DNA of 64,000 bases from Alteromonas naphthalenivorans (GCF_000213655.1 NC_015554.1:1922001-1986000), one strand, 5' to 3'. Counted from the first letter of the stretch, positions 1-10,684 are shown. Translations and numbers: made by a program. The notes: a model not told the origin generated them from the sequence alone.

Positions 1-847
<847 letters not shown>

Positions 848-1552
848 ATGACAAACGTTGATGAGCAGGAAATTGATAAGTTTTCTGAGTTAGCCTCACG
901 GTGGTGGGATCCTGAAGGTGAGTTCAAACCCCTACATTTAATTAACCCACTTCGTTTAGATTTTATTAACCAACACAGTAATGGCTTGTTTAACAAGAAA
1001 GTGGTGGATATTGGTTGCGGTGGCGGCATATTGGCAGAGTCTATGGCGAAAGCCGGTGCTGAAGTTGTTGGGCTCGATATGGCAAGTGCGTCATTAGAAA
1101 TTGCCAAGCTTCATGGTTTAGAGTCGGGCATTAATGTTGACTACCACTGTGTTACCGCTGAATCCTTCGCAGACAGTCATGCGGGCGAGTTCGATGTAGT
1201 GACCTGTATGGAAATGCTTGAACATGTACCCGACCCTGCTTCGGTAGTGCGGTCTTGCGCTAAATTAGTTAAGCCTGGTGGCCATGTTTTCTTCTCTACA
1301 TTAAACCGCAATATAAAGTCTTATTTGATGGGGATCGTTGGCGCTGAGTATTTATTAAAGCTGGTGCCAAAAGGCACTCACGATCATTCTCGATTCATTA
1401 AACCTTCTGAACTTATGCAGATGACCGATGATGCCGGTTTACTACCACGAGATATGACCGGCTTACATATGGACCCGGTTTCCCAGGGCTTTTATCTGTC
1501 TGACCGCAATGTAGACGTTAACTACCTACTATATACGGTGTCGCAAGATTAA
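848..1552 (+). CDS. ubiG: Ubiquinone biosynthesis O-methyltransferase UbiG
   Basis: SAM-dependent methyltransferase that carries out the two O-methylation steps of ubiquinone synthesis. The 234-residue length fits the family. The N-terminal [19 protein letters not shown] stretch is the family hallmark. The SAM-binding motif I is [16 protein letters not shown] (about residues 50-65), followed by the acidic loop GLDMA and the post-motif [13 protein letters not shown]. The C-terminus has the usual SRFIKPSEL and DVNYL segments. An AAAGGAAA ribosome site 8-9 bases upstream supports this ATG. The gyrA-ubiG-nrdAB order is a known gammaproteobacterial arrangement. Confidence 0.95.
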   Translation: MTNVDEQEIDKFSELASRWWDPEGEFKPLHLINPLRLDFINQHSNGLFNKKVVDIGCGGGILAESMAKAGAEVVGLDMASASLEIAKLHGLESGINVDYHCVTAESFADSHAGEFDVVTCMEMLEHVPDPASVVRSCAKLVKPGGHVFFSTLNRNIKSYLMGIVGAEYLLKLVPKGTHDHSRFIKPSELMQMTDDAGLLPRDMTGLHMDPVSQGFYLSDRNVDVNYLLYTVSQD

Positions 1553-2105
1553 TTAGCACTACATATTGGGGCTTGATGATAATTTCAACACCACATATCG
1601 TGTTTAAGTGTTAAGTACGATATTAAGTTAAATTATTTTAAGCCTCGATCATTTTTTCGAATAGTACTTGCAATCAGTATATTTAAGGCTTGTACAAAGC
1701 TAAAAAGTTAGTCACTACTAACCTAAAATCCGTGCCAGTTTAAGTGCTCGTTTAAGCACCAGATATTGGGTTGCATTGTGAGGCAAACCTCACTATCTTG
1801 TGTTTAATCCAACGCGGGATCCCAAAGTGAATTTTTGGAAAATATTGAGATCGACAACGATCCTTTCACTGCGTTTTTTCGGATGATCAGACAAAACATA
1901 CTATTAAAGAAAAGCATTCAGCGGCATCTCTCAAACTTATGCGCTAATAAGTTTAGGGTTGGTCGTGGTTAGTTGTGTATTTCGCGCAAATGGTCTTACG
2001 CAGATGTATTACTTCGCAGCGAAACAACTAACTTAAAAAGAATACACATTATAACAGGGTGATATACCCACGCCTCGCGCGCTAACAGACAACGGCCAGA
2101 GTAAC
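1553..2105. promoter_or_regulatory. Long leader region upstream of nrdA with hairpins
   Basis: 553 bases without a gene. Several inverted repeats are visible: GTGAGG/CCTCAC (1778-1793); an 8-bp stem AAACTTAT/ATAAGTTT (1933-1954); and a longer stem near the gene, GTTAGTTGT (1968-1976) against ACAACTAAC (2024-2032), with the flanking TTTCGC/GCGAA extending the pairing. The last two lie 70-170 bases before the nrdA start, so they are candidates for leader-RNA structure or operator sites. I looked for paired NrdR boxes and saw no convincing pair. Confidence 0.4.
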
Positions 2106-4427
2106 ATGAATAATAGTTTATCCGTCACCAAGCGAAATGGTGAGCAAGAATCCATCGACTTAGAAAAAATTCATAAGGTGGTGACATGGGCTGCAAAAGG
2201 ACTTGAAAACGTCTCAGTTTCACAAGTTGAAATTAAAGCTCAAATTCAGTTTTTCGACGGTATCAATACCAGCGAAATCCATGAAACCCTTATCAAATCA
2301 GCTGCAGACTTAATTTCTACCGACGCGCCTGATTACCAATACTTGGCAGCTCGCCTTGCTATTTTCCACCTTCGCAAGAAAGCCTACGGTCAGTTCGAGC
2401 CCCCTGCACTGTTTGAGCATGTCACCAACATGGTTGAGATGGGCAAATACGATAAGCATTTAATTGAAGATTATACTGCTGAAGAATTTGCCGAGATGGA
2501 TACTTATATCGATCATTGGCGCGACATGAACTTCAGCTACGCCGCCGTTAAGCAGCTTGAAGGTAAGTACCTGGTTCAAAACCGTGTAACCGGTGAAATT
2601 TACGAAAGTGCCCAGTTCCTTTATATCTTGGTAGCAGCGTGTCTGTTCGCTAACTACCCGAAAGATACCCGTATGAGCTACATCCGTCGTTTCTACGATG
2701 CCGCTTCTACGTTTAAGTTATCACTACCTACGCCAATTATGTCTGGCGTACGTACCCCTACTCGTCAATTTAGCTCGTGTGTACTCATTGAAACTGGCGA
2801 TAGCCTTGATTCAATTAACGCCACCGCTAGCGCTATCGTTAAATACGTAAGCCAGCGAGCAGGTATCGGTGTGAATGCTGGCCGTATTCGCGCACTAGGT
2901 AGCCCTATTCGTGGTGGAGAAGCTTTCCACACAGGTTGTATTCCTTTCTATAAGTACTTCCAAACAGCCGTTAAAAGCTGTTCGCAAGGCGGTGTTCGTG
3001 GTGGCGCAGCTACTTTGTTCTACCCACTATGGCATATGGAAGTTGAATCGTTATTAGTGCTTAAGAACAACCGTGGTGTAGAAGAAAACCGCGTTCGTCA
3101 CTTAGACTACGGCGTACAGTTCAACAAACTCATGTATCAACGCATGATGAAAGATGACTATATTTCATTATTTAGCCCATCTGACGTACCTGGCCTTTAC
3201 GATGCGTTCTTTGCCGATCAAGAAAAATTTGAGCGTTTGTATGTGCAATACGAAAACGATGACAACATTCGTAAAAAGCGCATTAAAGCCATGGAGCTGT
3301 TCAGCTTGTTCATGCAAGAGCGTGCAAGCACAGGTCGTATTTACCTTCAAAACGTTGACCACTGTAACACGCACAGCCCGTTCAACCCTGAAGTGGCACC
3401 TGTACGTCAAAGTAACCTTTGTCTTGAAATTGCATTGCCTACTAAGCCTTTGCAGCACGTTAACGACGAAGAAGGTGAAATTGCCCTTTGTACGCTATCT
3501 GCCTTCAACTTAGGGGCAATTAAGTCACTAGACGAATTTGAAGAATTATCAGACCTAGCAGTACGTGCACTTGATAACCTACTCGATTACCAAGACTACC
3601 CCGTACCAGCGGCATATAATGCCACTATGGGTCGCAGAACCTTAGGTGTAGGTGTTATTAACTTCGCTTACTACTTAGCTAAAAACGGTGTGAAGTATTC
3701 AGACCATAGCGCTAACGGCCTAGTTCACCGCACGTTTGAAGCTATGCAGTATTACCTACTGAAAGCATCGAACAACCTAGCGAAAGAAAAAGGCGCGTGT
3801 CCTAAGTTTAACGAGACTACTTATTCGCAAGGCATTATGCCTATCGATAGCTACAAGAAAGATCTTGATGGCGTATGTAACGAGCCGCTTCATTACGATT
3901 GGGATGCCCTTCGTGAAGAAATCAAGACTCACGGTTTACGTAACTCTACCTTGTCTGCGTTAATGCCTTCTGAGACATCTTCTCAAATTTCAAACGCAAC
4001 AAACGGTGTTGAGCCGCCACGTGGCTTTATTAGTATTAAATCAAGTAAAGACGGCGTACTTAAGCAAGTCGTACCAGAGTACGAACGCTTAAGAGATCAG
4101 TACGAATTGTTGTGGGATATTCCTTCTAACGATGGTTACTTGCAGCTAGTAGGTATTATGCAGAAGTTTATCGACCAAACTATCTCTGCTAACACCAACT
4201 ACGATCCTAGCCGTTATGACGGTAACAAGGTTCCGATGAAGCTGTTACTGAAAGACCTATTAACAACGTACAAACTGGGCGTAAAAACCCTGTACTACCA
4301 CAACACACGCGATGGTGCGACAGACGCTTCAGCATTAGATGTTAAGGCCAATGAGCCGTTACCTCGTCAAGAAGAAGTGGTTATAGAAGAAGACGATGAT
4401 TGTGCAGGCGGTGCGTGCAAAATATAG
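2106..4427 (+). CDS. nrdA: Ribonucleoside-diphosphate reductase class Ia, alpha subunit
   Basis: Large catalytic and allosteric subunit of aerobic ribonucleotide reductase, which reduces NDPs to dNDPs using thiyl radical chemistry. The 773 residues match NrdA. An ATP-cone occupies roughly residues 5-95 (VTKRNGEQESIDLEKI). The active-site cysteines lie in RQFSSCVLIETGDSL, RQSNLCLEIALP (the N-C-E triad) and IALCTLSAFNLG. The SQISNATNGVEPPRG loop and the C-terminal redox pair CAGGAC are intact, so the gene looks functional. nrdB follows 86 bases downstream in the same direction, and the radical-cofactor ferredoxin gene follows nrdB, giving a complete class Ia operon. Confidence 0.97.
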   Translation: MNNSLSVTKRNGEQESIDLEKIHKVVTWAAKGLENVSVSQVEIKAQIQFFDGINTSEIHETLIKSAADLISTDAPDYQYLAARLAIFHLRKKAYGQFEPPALFEHVTNMVEMGKYDKHLIEDYTAEEFAEMDTYIDHWRDMNFSYAAVKQLEGKYLVQNRVTGEIYESAQFLYILVAACLFANYPKDTRMSYIRRFYDAASTFKLSLPTPIMSGVRTPTRQFSSCVLIETGDSLDSINATASAIVKYVSQRAGIGVNAGRIRALGSPIRGGEAFHTGCIPFYKYFQTAVKSCSQGGVRGGAATLFYPLWHMEVESLLVLKNNRGVEENRVRHLDYGVQFNKLMYQRMMKDDYISLFSPSDVPGLYDAFFADQEKFERLYVQYENDDNIRKKRIKAMELFSLFMQERASTGRIYLQNVDHCNTHSPFNPEVAPVRQSNLCLEIALPTKPLQHVNDEEGEIALCTLSAFNLGAIKSLDEFEELSDLAVRALDNLLDYQDYPVPAAYNATMGRRTLGVGVINFAYYLAKNGVKYSDHSANGLVHRTFEAMQYYLLKASNNLAKEKGACPKFNETTYSQGIMPIDSYKKDLDGVCNEPLHYDWDALREEIKTHGLRNSTLSALMPSETSSQISNATNGVEPPRGFISIKSSKDGVLKQVVPEYERLRDQYELLWDIPSNDGYLQLVGIMQKFIDQTISANTNYDPSRYDGNKVPMKLLLKDLLTTYKLGVKTLYYHNTRDGATDASALDVKANEPLPRQEEVVIEEDDDCAGGACKI

Positions 4428-4513
4428 CACGCGCCCGCTTTTGCGAAATCGGTATCGCAGCAAGAACATAAATAATAAAACGCGTTTATCATTAAGTTTT
4501 TAGTTAGGCACTC

Positions 4514-5644
4514 ATGAAATATACTACGTTTAATCAGCAAAGTACCAACCCATTGGTTGAACCTATGTTCTTCGGTAACCCGGTGAATGTAGCCCGTTAC
4601 GACCAACAAAAGCATGCCATTTTCGAAAAGCTTATTGAAAAGCAAATTAGCTTTTTCTGGCGCCCTGAGGAAGTAGATGTATCTCGCGATCGTGTTGATT
4701 TTCAAAAATTAACCGACCCTGAAAAGCACATCTTTATTTCAAACTTGAAATACCAAACCCTATTAGACTCGGTTCAAGGCCGCAGCCCTAATATTGCCTT
4801 TCTACCTATCATCTCCTTGCCTGAGCTTGAGACCTGGGTGGAAACATGGTCTTTCTTTGAAACCATCCACTCTCGCTCTTACACGCACATTTTGCGTAAC
4901 TTGTTTTCAGACCCGAGTGAAATTTTTGAAGACATTGTGGTTAACGATGAAATTAAGCGCCGTGCCGCCGATATTTCGAAGTACTACGACGACCTTATTT
5001 TTGCCACTCAGTTATGGCAAACACAAGGTGAAGGTGTGCACACAGTTGATGGCGTGCCACATACCATCAACATGTACGAGTTAAAGAAGAAGCTTTTCTT
5101 GTGCATGAACTCAGTGAATGCTTTAGAAGCCATTCGTTTCTACGTGTCGTTTGCCTGTACGTTTGCCTTTGCGGAACGCAAGTTGATGGAAGGTAATTCA
5201 AAAATTATCCGCCTGATTGCCCGTGATGAAAACCTACATTTGTCTTCTACCCAACATATTTTGAATTTGTGGGCACGAAGCAAAGACGACCCTGAAATGG
5301 CGCAAATTGCACAAGATTGCAAAGAAGAAGCACGCGCTATTTTCATGAACGCGGTTGAACAAGAAAAAGAATGGGCTGATTACCTATTCAAAACCGGCTC
5401 TATGATTGGCCTTAACAAAGAAATCCTTTGTTCTTACGTTGAATATATTGCGAATCAACGTATGACGGCAATTGGCCTAGATGCGCCATTTGAAATCAGC
5501 AGTAACCCTCTGCCGTGGATGAATAACTACCTTAACTCTGACAACGTTCAGGTAGCACCACAAGAGTCTGAAATTAGTTCTTACTTGGTAGGTCAAATTG
5601 ACTCTGCGGTGAGTGAAGACGATTTTGCTGATTTCGAACTGTAG
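4514..5644 (+). CDS. nrdB: Ribonucleoside-diphosphate reductase class Ia, beta subunit
   Basis: Small subunit that carries the diiron-tyrosyl radical used by NrdA. At 376 residues it is full length. The diiron ligands and radical tyrosine are seen in [16 protein letters not shown] (E, H and the radical Y), the helix [15 protein letters not shown] and [12 protein letters not shown] (E and H ligands). The acidic C-terminal tail ending EDDFADFEL is the segment that docks on NrdA. It sits between nrdA and a [2Fe-2S] ferredoxin gene, the standard order for class Ia operons. Confidence 0.97.
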   Translation: MKYTTFNQQSTNPLVEPMFFGNPVNVARYDQQKHAIFEKLIEKQISFFWRPEEVDVSRDRVDFQKLTDPEKHIFISNLKYQTLLDSVQGRSPNIAFLPIISLPELETWVETWSFFETIHSRSYTHILRNLFSDPSEIFEDIVVNDEIKRRAADISKYYDDLIFATQLWQTQGEGVHTVDGVPHTINMYELKKKLFLCMNSVNALEAIRFYVSFACTFAFAERKLMEGNSKIIRLIARDENLHLSSTQHILNLWARSKDDPEMAQIAQDCKEEARAIFMNAVEQEKEWADYLFKTGSMIGLNKEILCSYVEYIANQRMTAIGLDAPFEISSNPLPWMNNYLNSDNVQVAPQESEISSYLVGQIDSAVSEDDFADFEL

Positions 5645-5717
5645 CGCTAAGCTGATTTTGAGCGCTAGCGTTAACAGATCACACTACAAAAACGCTAAGA
5701 AGTAGCGCCAAAAAATA

Positions 5718-5990
5718 ATGAGCACAGCTGATAAAACACTCCGCATCGACGTTGTTGATGTGGGGTGTATTTCATCCCCCCCTGATACTACGCTTCTTAC
5801 CGCCCTTGAAGCCGCTAACATCAATATTCACTACCATTGCCGTGAAGGTTTTTGTGGTGCGTGTAGAACTAAGTTGATTGAAGGCGAAGTAGAATATACT
5901 ACCGATCCCCTCGCCTTTATTGATGATGACGAAATTCTTCCGTGCTGCTGCGTAGCCTTATGCCCGCTTAAAATCAAAGTGCCTTTATAA
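5718..5990 (+). CDS. yfaE: YfaE-type [2Fe-2S] ferredoxin for NrdB cofactor maintenance
   Basis: Small plant-type ferredoxin. In E. coli, YfaE supplies electrons to rebuild the NrdB diferric-tyrosyl cofactor. The cluster-binding cysteines are visible as HCREGFCGACRTKL (C-x4-C-x2-C) and a distal cysteine in EILPCCC. The 90-residue length and position directly after nrdB support the assignment. The stop codon falls on the first unit of a 16-base tandem repeat that fills the downstream spacer. Confidence 0.9.
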   Translation: MSTADKTLRIDVVDVGCISSPPDTTLLTALEAANINIHYHCREGFCGACRTKLIEGEVEYTTDPLAFIDDDEILPCCCVALCPLKIKVPL

Positions 5991-6137
5991 ATCGAGCCCG
6001 CTGTAATTCGAGCCCGCTGTAATTCGAGCCCGCCATAAATCGAGTCCCGCTATAAATCGAGCCCGCTGTAATTCGAGCCCGCTGTAATTCGAGCCCGCCA
6101 TAAATCGAGCCCGCTATAAATCGAGTAACGCTATAAT
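5987..6137. repeat. Tandem repeat of a 16-base unit (about nine copies)
   Basis: About nine head-to-tail units of the form ATAAATCGAGCCCGCT or GTAATTCGAGCCCGCY. The order of variants in units 1-4 is repeated in units 5-8, so a four-unit block of 64-65 bases was itself duplicated. One unit is 17 bases long and the last is degenerate. It begins at the yfaE stop codon and ends about 25 bases before the stop of the convergent histidine kinase gene. There are no unique spacers, so it is not CRISPR. Confidence 0.9.
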
Positions 6138-6161
6138 TTACCTACCGCGTTAAGCCCAACC

Positions 6162-7649
6162 TTAATGACTATTCGCTAAGGTAAGTTCAAAACTAAAACA
6201 CGTGCCCTTCCCTAATTGACTCTCTACTCGTAAATCTGAATTAAGCAGTGCCATTAGCTTTTTGCAAATAGCCAAACCTAAACCTGCGTGGCTACAGGTG
6301 TCTTTTTCTGTATTACTGGCCTGATACCTAGCATCAAAAATGTACGCTATTTCTTTATCGCTAATTCCAATACCGGTATCACGAATATCTACCCTAAGCT
6401 TATCGCTATGTAACACCACAGCAAGGTCTATGCTGCCATTTTCCGGGGTATGGCGAATAGCATTGGCAATAAGGTTCGTAAGCACGCGCTCAAGCTTACC
6501 AATATCAGCAAACACGTAGTATTCAAAGTGATCGGGAATAACTTTAATAGCGATATTTTTTTGTTTAGCATCAAGCTCGAACTTTGCGGCCACATCATGC
6601 AGTAATTCACCTAACGGAAAAGACTCTTGATGCAAGGTAACTTGCCCGCCTTCTAAATACGCAAGCTCAAATATTTGGTCGATAAGATGCTTTAAGTTTT
6701 TCGCGTTTTTAAGCGACACATCCACAAAATGTCTTCTATCTTCTTTAGATAAACTGTCTTCATTCAGCGCTAATGTTTCAATGTAACCTTGTAGGCTAGC
6801 CAAAGGAGTACGCAGGTCGTGTGATAAGTCGGCAAGCAGTACACGCCGCTGGCTATCAATTTTATTAAGTTGGTCGAACTGATTGTCTATATGGGTAAGC
6901 ATATCGGTAAACGCACAGCCTAAGCGGTCTATTTCGTTGGCGCTGTTTCTGTTCCATGTAGCCAAATTAGGGGGTAGTTTTTCTCGATGAAAATCGGCTT
7001 CTCGTACGCAGTCCATATCATCGCTTAAGCGTCTTAATGGCGTGGTGAAATATTTAAACAACACAAGTAACGCTAGCAAGAGTAAAAACAAACCAACAAA
7101 CATAAATAATGCGACTTCGCGCATGCTCTGGCTGTTTTGTAAATTCGCGATAATGGAGTCGTAACGCTCACCACCAATAATCACATACAAATAGCCTTGC
7201 AGTTGTTCGTTGTTATAAACCGGTGCCGCAGAAAATATTTTTTGCAGGCCAATGTTTCTTGGGTCGTCACCTTCAATGGGAAAGCCGCGATCGGTATTAA
7301 TAAGCTGTTTTATAGGGGCAATATCCACCGCATCGGCTTTCACTTTTCCAGGCTCGGCCGAATACGTAAGAATGGTGCCTTCAGGGTCTAAATAATAGAA
7401 CTCAAAACTTGGGCCCAAAATCATTAGCGTATGGAAAAGGTTTCCAAGGGCTTCGTAGTCGTACACCCCTTCCTTAAGCAGCGGATTATCACTAACAAGA
7501 TGTTCCGCTAAGCCAATATGCAGTTTTTGTTCTGCTTCTTGTTGAGTACGTTTTTGTAATAAATTCGTGGAGTAAAAACAGGCAATCATCACCACCATAA
7601 ATACGCCAACCAAGCACACGGCAAGGCGAGGATAAAAGCCAAATTTCAT
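6162..7649 (-). CDS. Membrane sensor histidine kinase
   Basis: Sensor kinase of a two-component system. One membrane segment lies near the N-terminus (about residues 9-27), followed by a periplasmic sensor region of roughly 150 residues and a second membrane segment rich in L/F (about 180-200), then a HAMP-like linker. The phosphoacceptor motif LLADLSHDLRTPLASLQGY is followed by an ATPase domain with N box NLIANAIRHTP, G1 DTGIGIS and G2 GLGLAICKKL. All catalytic motifs are present. It is translated after the response regulator with a 4-base gap. The signal it senses is unknown. Confidence 0.9.
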   Translation of the reverse strand: MKFGFYPRLAVCLVGVFMVVMIACFYSTNLLQKRTQQEAEQKLHIGLAEHLVSDNPLLKEGVYDYEALGNLFHTLMILGPSFEFYYLDPEGTILTYSAEPGKVKADAVDIAPIKQLINTDRGFPIEGDDPRNIGLQKIFSAAPVYNNEQLQGYLYVIIGGERYDSIIANLQNSQSMREVALFMFVGLFLLLLALLVLFKYFTTPLRRLSDDMDCVREADFHREKLPPNLATWNRNSANEIDRLGCAFTDMLTHIDNQFDQLNKIDSQRRVLLADLSHDLRTPLASLQGYIETLALNEDSLSKEDRRHFVDVSLKNAKNLKHLIDQIFELAYLEGGQVTLHQESFPLGELLHDVAAKFELDAKQKNIAIKVIPDHFEYYVFADIGKLERVLTNLIANAIRHTPENGSIDLAVVLHSDKLRVDIRDTGIGISDKEIAYIFDARYQASNTEKDTCSHAGLGLAICKKLMALLNSDLRVESQLGKGTCFSFELTLANSH

Positions 7650-7653
7650 AGAG

Positions 7654-8367
7654 TTACACTCCTTGAGGATTAAATTTGTACCCTACACCCCATACGGTTT
7701 GTACAATTTGGGGCGCGGTGGCGTCGTTTTCTAACTTCGAACGCAGCCGGTTAATATGTGAATTCACCGTATGCTCGTAGCCACTATGATGGTAACCCCA
7801 CACCGATTCTAATAATTGGCTGCGACTAAACACTTGCCCAGGGTGACTGGCTAAGTGATGAAGCAATTCAAATTCAGTGGCGGTTAGTACCAATTCTTCT
7901 TCAGATAAAAATACCTGATGATTTCGCTGGTCGATAACAAGGCGGCCTAGTTTTAACGGTGTATCTATTTGTTGTTGCGTGGTTTGAGTTTGTTGCACCA
8001 CATGATATTTTCGAAGCTGAGAACGCACCCTTGCTTGCAGTTCTCTTACACTGAATGGCTTTGTCATGTAATCGTCGGCGCCAAGCTCTAACCCTAATAC
8101 TCTGTCGGTTTCAGAGGTTTTCGAGGTAAGCATAATAATACTTTGCATAGGCAAGGCATCTCGCACCTTGCGGCATATATCTAAGCCGCTCATGCTAGGT
8201 AGCATCACATCCAAAATTACAATGGCAAATTCATCAGACAACGCGCATTCCAGTGCTACTTTTCCGTCAGTTTGATGTTCTATTTCAACACCCAGTTCTA
8301 ACAGATTAACCCGCATTAAATTTGCGATATCTTGGTCGTCTTCAACAATTAATATTTTGTCGGTCAT
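7654..8367 (-). CDS. OmpR/PhoB-family response regulator
   Basis: Receiver domain plus winged-helix DNA-binding domain. The acidic pocket reads ILIVEDDQD, the phosphorylation site is in VILDVMLPSMSG, and the conserved lysine is in MTKPFSVREL. The C-terminal Trans_reg_C domain is recognised by LTATEFELLHHLA and VQTVWGVGYKF. I place the start at the ATG giving MTDKILIVEDD; a GTG five codons earlier is possible. It pairs with the adjacent kinase. The nearby upstream genes are exported spondin-like and YHYH proteins, which could be its targets, but this is only positional inference. Confidence 0.9.
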   Translation of the reverse strand: MTDKILIVEDDQDIANLMRVNLLELGVEIEHQTDGKVALECALSDEFAIVILDVMLPSMSGLDICRKVRDALPMQSIIMLTSKTSETDRVLGLELGADDYMTKPFSVRELQARVRSQLRKYHVVQQTQTTQQQIDTPLKLGRLVIDQRNHQVFLSEEELVLTATEFELLHHLASHPGQVFSRSQLLESVWGYHHSGYEHTVNSHINRLRSKLENDATAPQIVQTVWGVGYKFNPQGV

Positions 8368-8407
8368 GTTTGGGAAAGCCACAGTTCAAAAACTAATAGA
8401 ACGATGG

Positions 8408-8447
8408 AAAAGCGTTAATCTTTCACAAGATTAACGCTTTTTATTTA
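8408..8447. terminator. Bidirectional intrinsic terminator
   Basis: A perfect 14-bp stem AAAGCGTTAATCTT / AAGATTAACGCTTT with a 4-base loop, flanked by T-runs in both readings. It lies downstream of the spondin gene pair on the minus strand and upstream of the response regulator, so it would separate the two transcription units. Confidence 0.85.
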
Positions 8448-8496
8448 CCTGCTCGCTAAAGTAGACTTTAGTCTAAGTCCTGGGCATTATTTTTCA

Positions 8497-9219
8497 TTAC
8501 TCAGTTCGCGTAATTTGTATACGAATAACCGGGTTATCGAACTTATGTTCAACCGTTAACGCCGAGGTTGTAAGGCCGTCGTCCGAGCTCACCACACCTG
8601 GGTGCATTGAGATAAACCCTGTGTCGTCACGACTTGGGCTAAAGCCCTCTCCGTTCGCTGCAGGGCCTGGTACGGTTGCAGCACTTTCTGTGTTTGCTTC
8701 CGTACCTGCATCATAAGCTGGGCTAACAGTGGTATAGGTAGCGCCTACTTCAAGGTTGGCTAGGCTCCAACTGTTAATACCGGTAAAGGCATCGTTGGTA
8801 TTTCCCAGCATGGCAGCAATAGTCAGGTTAGCGTCAGTAATATCGTTAATAGTGACACTAATTGTTTGTGAGTCGCCTGGGGTAATTGGGCCAACGCCGC
8901 CAGCACTTGCATCACCTAATGTTAAAAAGTCGGCTGAATCGCCTACTTCGGCAATACGCTCTAGTTCCACCGATGCAACGGCACCTACCTCCCACAAGGT
9001 ACCTTCGCTATGCAGCACTACCGCAGGCGGCGAAACTGGCTGACCATTGGTTAAATTAGTGACGGTTACGTCGTACGATACCGGCACTGGATCGGGAATT
9101 TCAGCTGGCACTTCTACTTCTACAATTACTTCACGGGTATCGTCATCACCACACGCCGCAAGCAAAAAGGGTAACGTAAGTACCAATGCTTTTTTATAAT
9201 GTTTGGCTAAATATTGCAT
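8497..9219 (-). CDS. Spondin-domain lipoprotein
   Basis: Predicted secreted lipoprotein. The N-terminus MQYLAKHYKKALVLTLPFLL ends in a lipobox (LAACGDD). The body resembles bacterial spondin_N proteins: VTVTNLTNGQPVSPPAVVLH, LWEVGAVAS, a GINSWSLANLEVGATYTTV block and the DAGTEANTE motif. It is paralogous to the next gene and 10 bases downstream of it, so the two are co-transcribed. Spondin_N domains occur in extracellular matrix or surface proteins, but the bacterial role is not established. A terminator follows the gene. Confidence 0.8.
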   Translation of the reverse strand: MQYLAKHYKKALVLTLPFLLAACGDDDTREVIVEVEVPAEIPDPVPVSYDVTVTNLTNGQPVSPPAVVLHSEGTLWEVGAVASVELERIAEVGDSADFLTLGDASAGGVGPITPGDSQTISVTINDITDANLTIAAMLGNTNDAFTGINSWSLANLEVGATYTTVSPAYDAGTEANTESAATVPGPAANGEGFSPSRDDTGFISMHPGVVSSDDGLTTSALTVEHKFDNPVIRIQITRTE

Positions 9220-9229
9220 AACAGCCTCC

Positions 9230-9934
9230 TTATCGTACGGTTACTGTTACTTTAGCTACTGGGTTCAACCAACGATGAACGGCGTTGTCTACGTCACTTG
9301 CACCTTCCGTTAACGAGTCGTCGCCAATGTTTCCGCGGTGAATATGTACGGTAGTGTTAGTATCTGCGCCTGCTACACCGGTTCCACCATTACCAAGTAA
9401 TGGGTCTAATGGTGGTGGTACTGGCATACCCGCCATACCTGGTTCACCGCTACCACGTAATTCGTCGTTAGCTTCTGTGCCCGCATCATAAGCATTAATG
9501 AAAACCGTATAAGTGCCAGCTTCTGTTGGAATTTCCCAGTTATCTAACCCGATAAAACCATCGTTAGAAGGAAGGATCATCGCTACTACCGACAATACAA
9601 CATTGTCGTCGGCTGTCATTAAGTCGGCTGACGTAGACATGGTAGGCGCTAACAGTCCGCCTGCAGGGTTAGCAATTACGTCTGCACCAATGGCTGTACC
9701 AATGGTAGCAATACCGTCTAAGCTGCCGCCTTCGGCCATCATTTGTAATTCAGTGCTGGCAGCTTCGCCTACTTCAAATAAGCTAGCATCAGCGGTGTGC
9801 GCCACAGCGGCAATAGGTGTGAAGTACAACCCGTGAGTTAAGTTCTGAATTTCTACTGTTATATCAGCAGCGAAACTTTGTTGGCTTGCAAACGCAAGCA
9901 ATGCCGCTGCAGAAATTTTATTAAATCGCTTCAT
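9230..9934 (-). CDS. Exported spondin-domain protein
   Basis: Secreted protein with a classical signal peptide (MKRFNKISAAALLAFASQQS, cleavage after SFA). It carries the same landmarks as its downstream paralogue: IQNLTHGLYFTPIAAVAH, SLFEVGEAAS, GFIGLDNWEIP and YDAGTEANDE, matching spondin_N family features. The C-terminal half has a Gly/Pro-rich linker and a predicted beta-rich tail (VHIHRGNIGDD). It lacks the lipobox of its partner, so one paralogue is probably membrane-anchored and one free. Confidence 0.8.
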   Translation of the reverse strand: MKRFNKISAAALLAFASQQSFAADITVEIQNLTHGLYFTPIAAVAHTADASLFEVGEAASTELQMMAEGGSLDGIATIGTAIGADVIANPAGGLLAPTMSTSADLMTADDNVVLSVVAMILPSNDGFIGLDNWEIPTEAGTYTVFINAYDAGTEANDELRGSGEPGMAGMPVPPPLDPLLGNGGTGVAGADTNTTVHIHRGNIGDDSLTEGASDVDNAVHRWLNPVAKVTVTVR

Positions 9935-10144
9935 GATGTTTCCTTAGTAATAAATAGGTTTGTGTTAACGCCCTATCAATACTGAAAGAAAGATGTCACG
10001 AAAGTATCCAGAAAATGGGACAAAACTGTACTGATGACATAACAGGTTTGTAAAGAAGTGGAAGTTAGTGTGTGCAATATTAGTAGCGGAAAATTTTAAA
10101 CACGGCCATTGGTTTTTAACTTCTCTGCCGTTACAGAATCCATA

Positions 10145-10684
10145 CTATTCCAGTGTTACGCTACGGTAACTTCCTGCAGGTATCGTTCGATATTGAGGTT
10201 TACTGAAACTGCTGTGAATGTTCCCTAAGCTTTGTGGAAAGCTTACCCCAATGCTTTCTACCTTTGATAACGTATGGGTAGCGTACATCACAACAGTCAT
10301 TTTTTGGCTGTTCTCGTTTTCTATTACAGTAATGCCATCAATAGCTTGTTCAATGTTATTGACGCTTATTACCGTTTGCCTTTTAAGAATCGACGTAAAA
10401 AAGGTATCTTGCGCTTTAATGGATAGCCCCTTCGGCATAACGCTGTCTATATCACCGACTAAAAACGCGGCGCTATCACTTACTGCTGCTACCCAATGGG
10501 CTCTGTCGGTTTGCATCCGTATTTCTACTTGCCCGTCTCGCAATATAACTTGCGCCGTGGTTTCTTCAACCACATGAGCATTTGTTACAAAAGAGAGTAG
10601 CAAACAAGTAAATGCAAGCCCCCCCTTTAGCAAGGCGCGTAAATACGATACTGAAAACAAGAATGTAGTCATGCGCTTTCTCAC
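10145..10684 (-). CDS. Small exported protein co-translated with the YHYH gene
   Basis: A 179-residue predicted periplasmic protein with a hydrophobic segment near residues 18-36 ending in VTNAHVVEET, consistent with signal peptide cleavage after NAH. The GTG start overlaps the stop of the upstream YHYH gene (GTGA), which implies translational coupling; an ATG four codons later is an alternative. I recognise no family. The remainder looks beta-rich and resembles small exported proteins that accompany YHYH-domain genes. It may be a partner of that protein. Confidence 0.6.
   Translation of the reverse strand: MRKRMTTFLFSVSYLRALLKGGLAFTCLLLSFVTNAHVVEETTAQVILRDGQVEIRMQTDRAHWVAAVSDSAAFLVGDIDSVMPKGLSIKAQDTFFTSILKRQTVISVNNIEQAIDGITVIENENSQKMTVVMYATHTLSKVESIGVSFPQSLGNIHSSFSKPQYRTIPAGSYRSVTLE

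Noticed and set aside
1553..2105. NrdR box pair upstream of nrdA
   Set aside because: Only weak half-matches such as ACACATTATAAC near 2044 were seen, without a second box at the right spacing.
5987..6137. Possible CRISPR array
   Set aside because: Units are contiguous 16-base repeats with no unique spacers, and no cas genes are in the window.
8756..9836. Plus-strand ORFs opposite the spondin-like genes
   Set aside because: They have no start signals and oppose two well-supported exported proteins with signal peptides.
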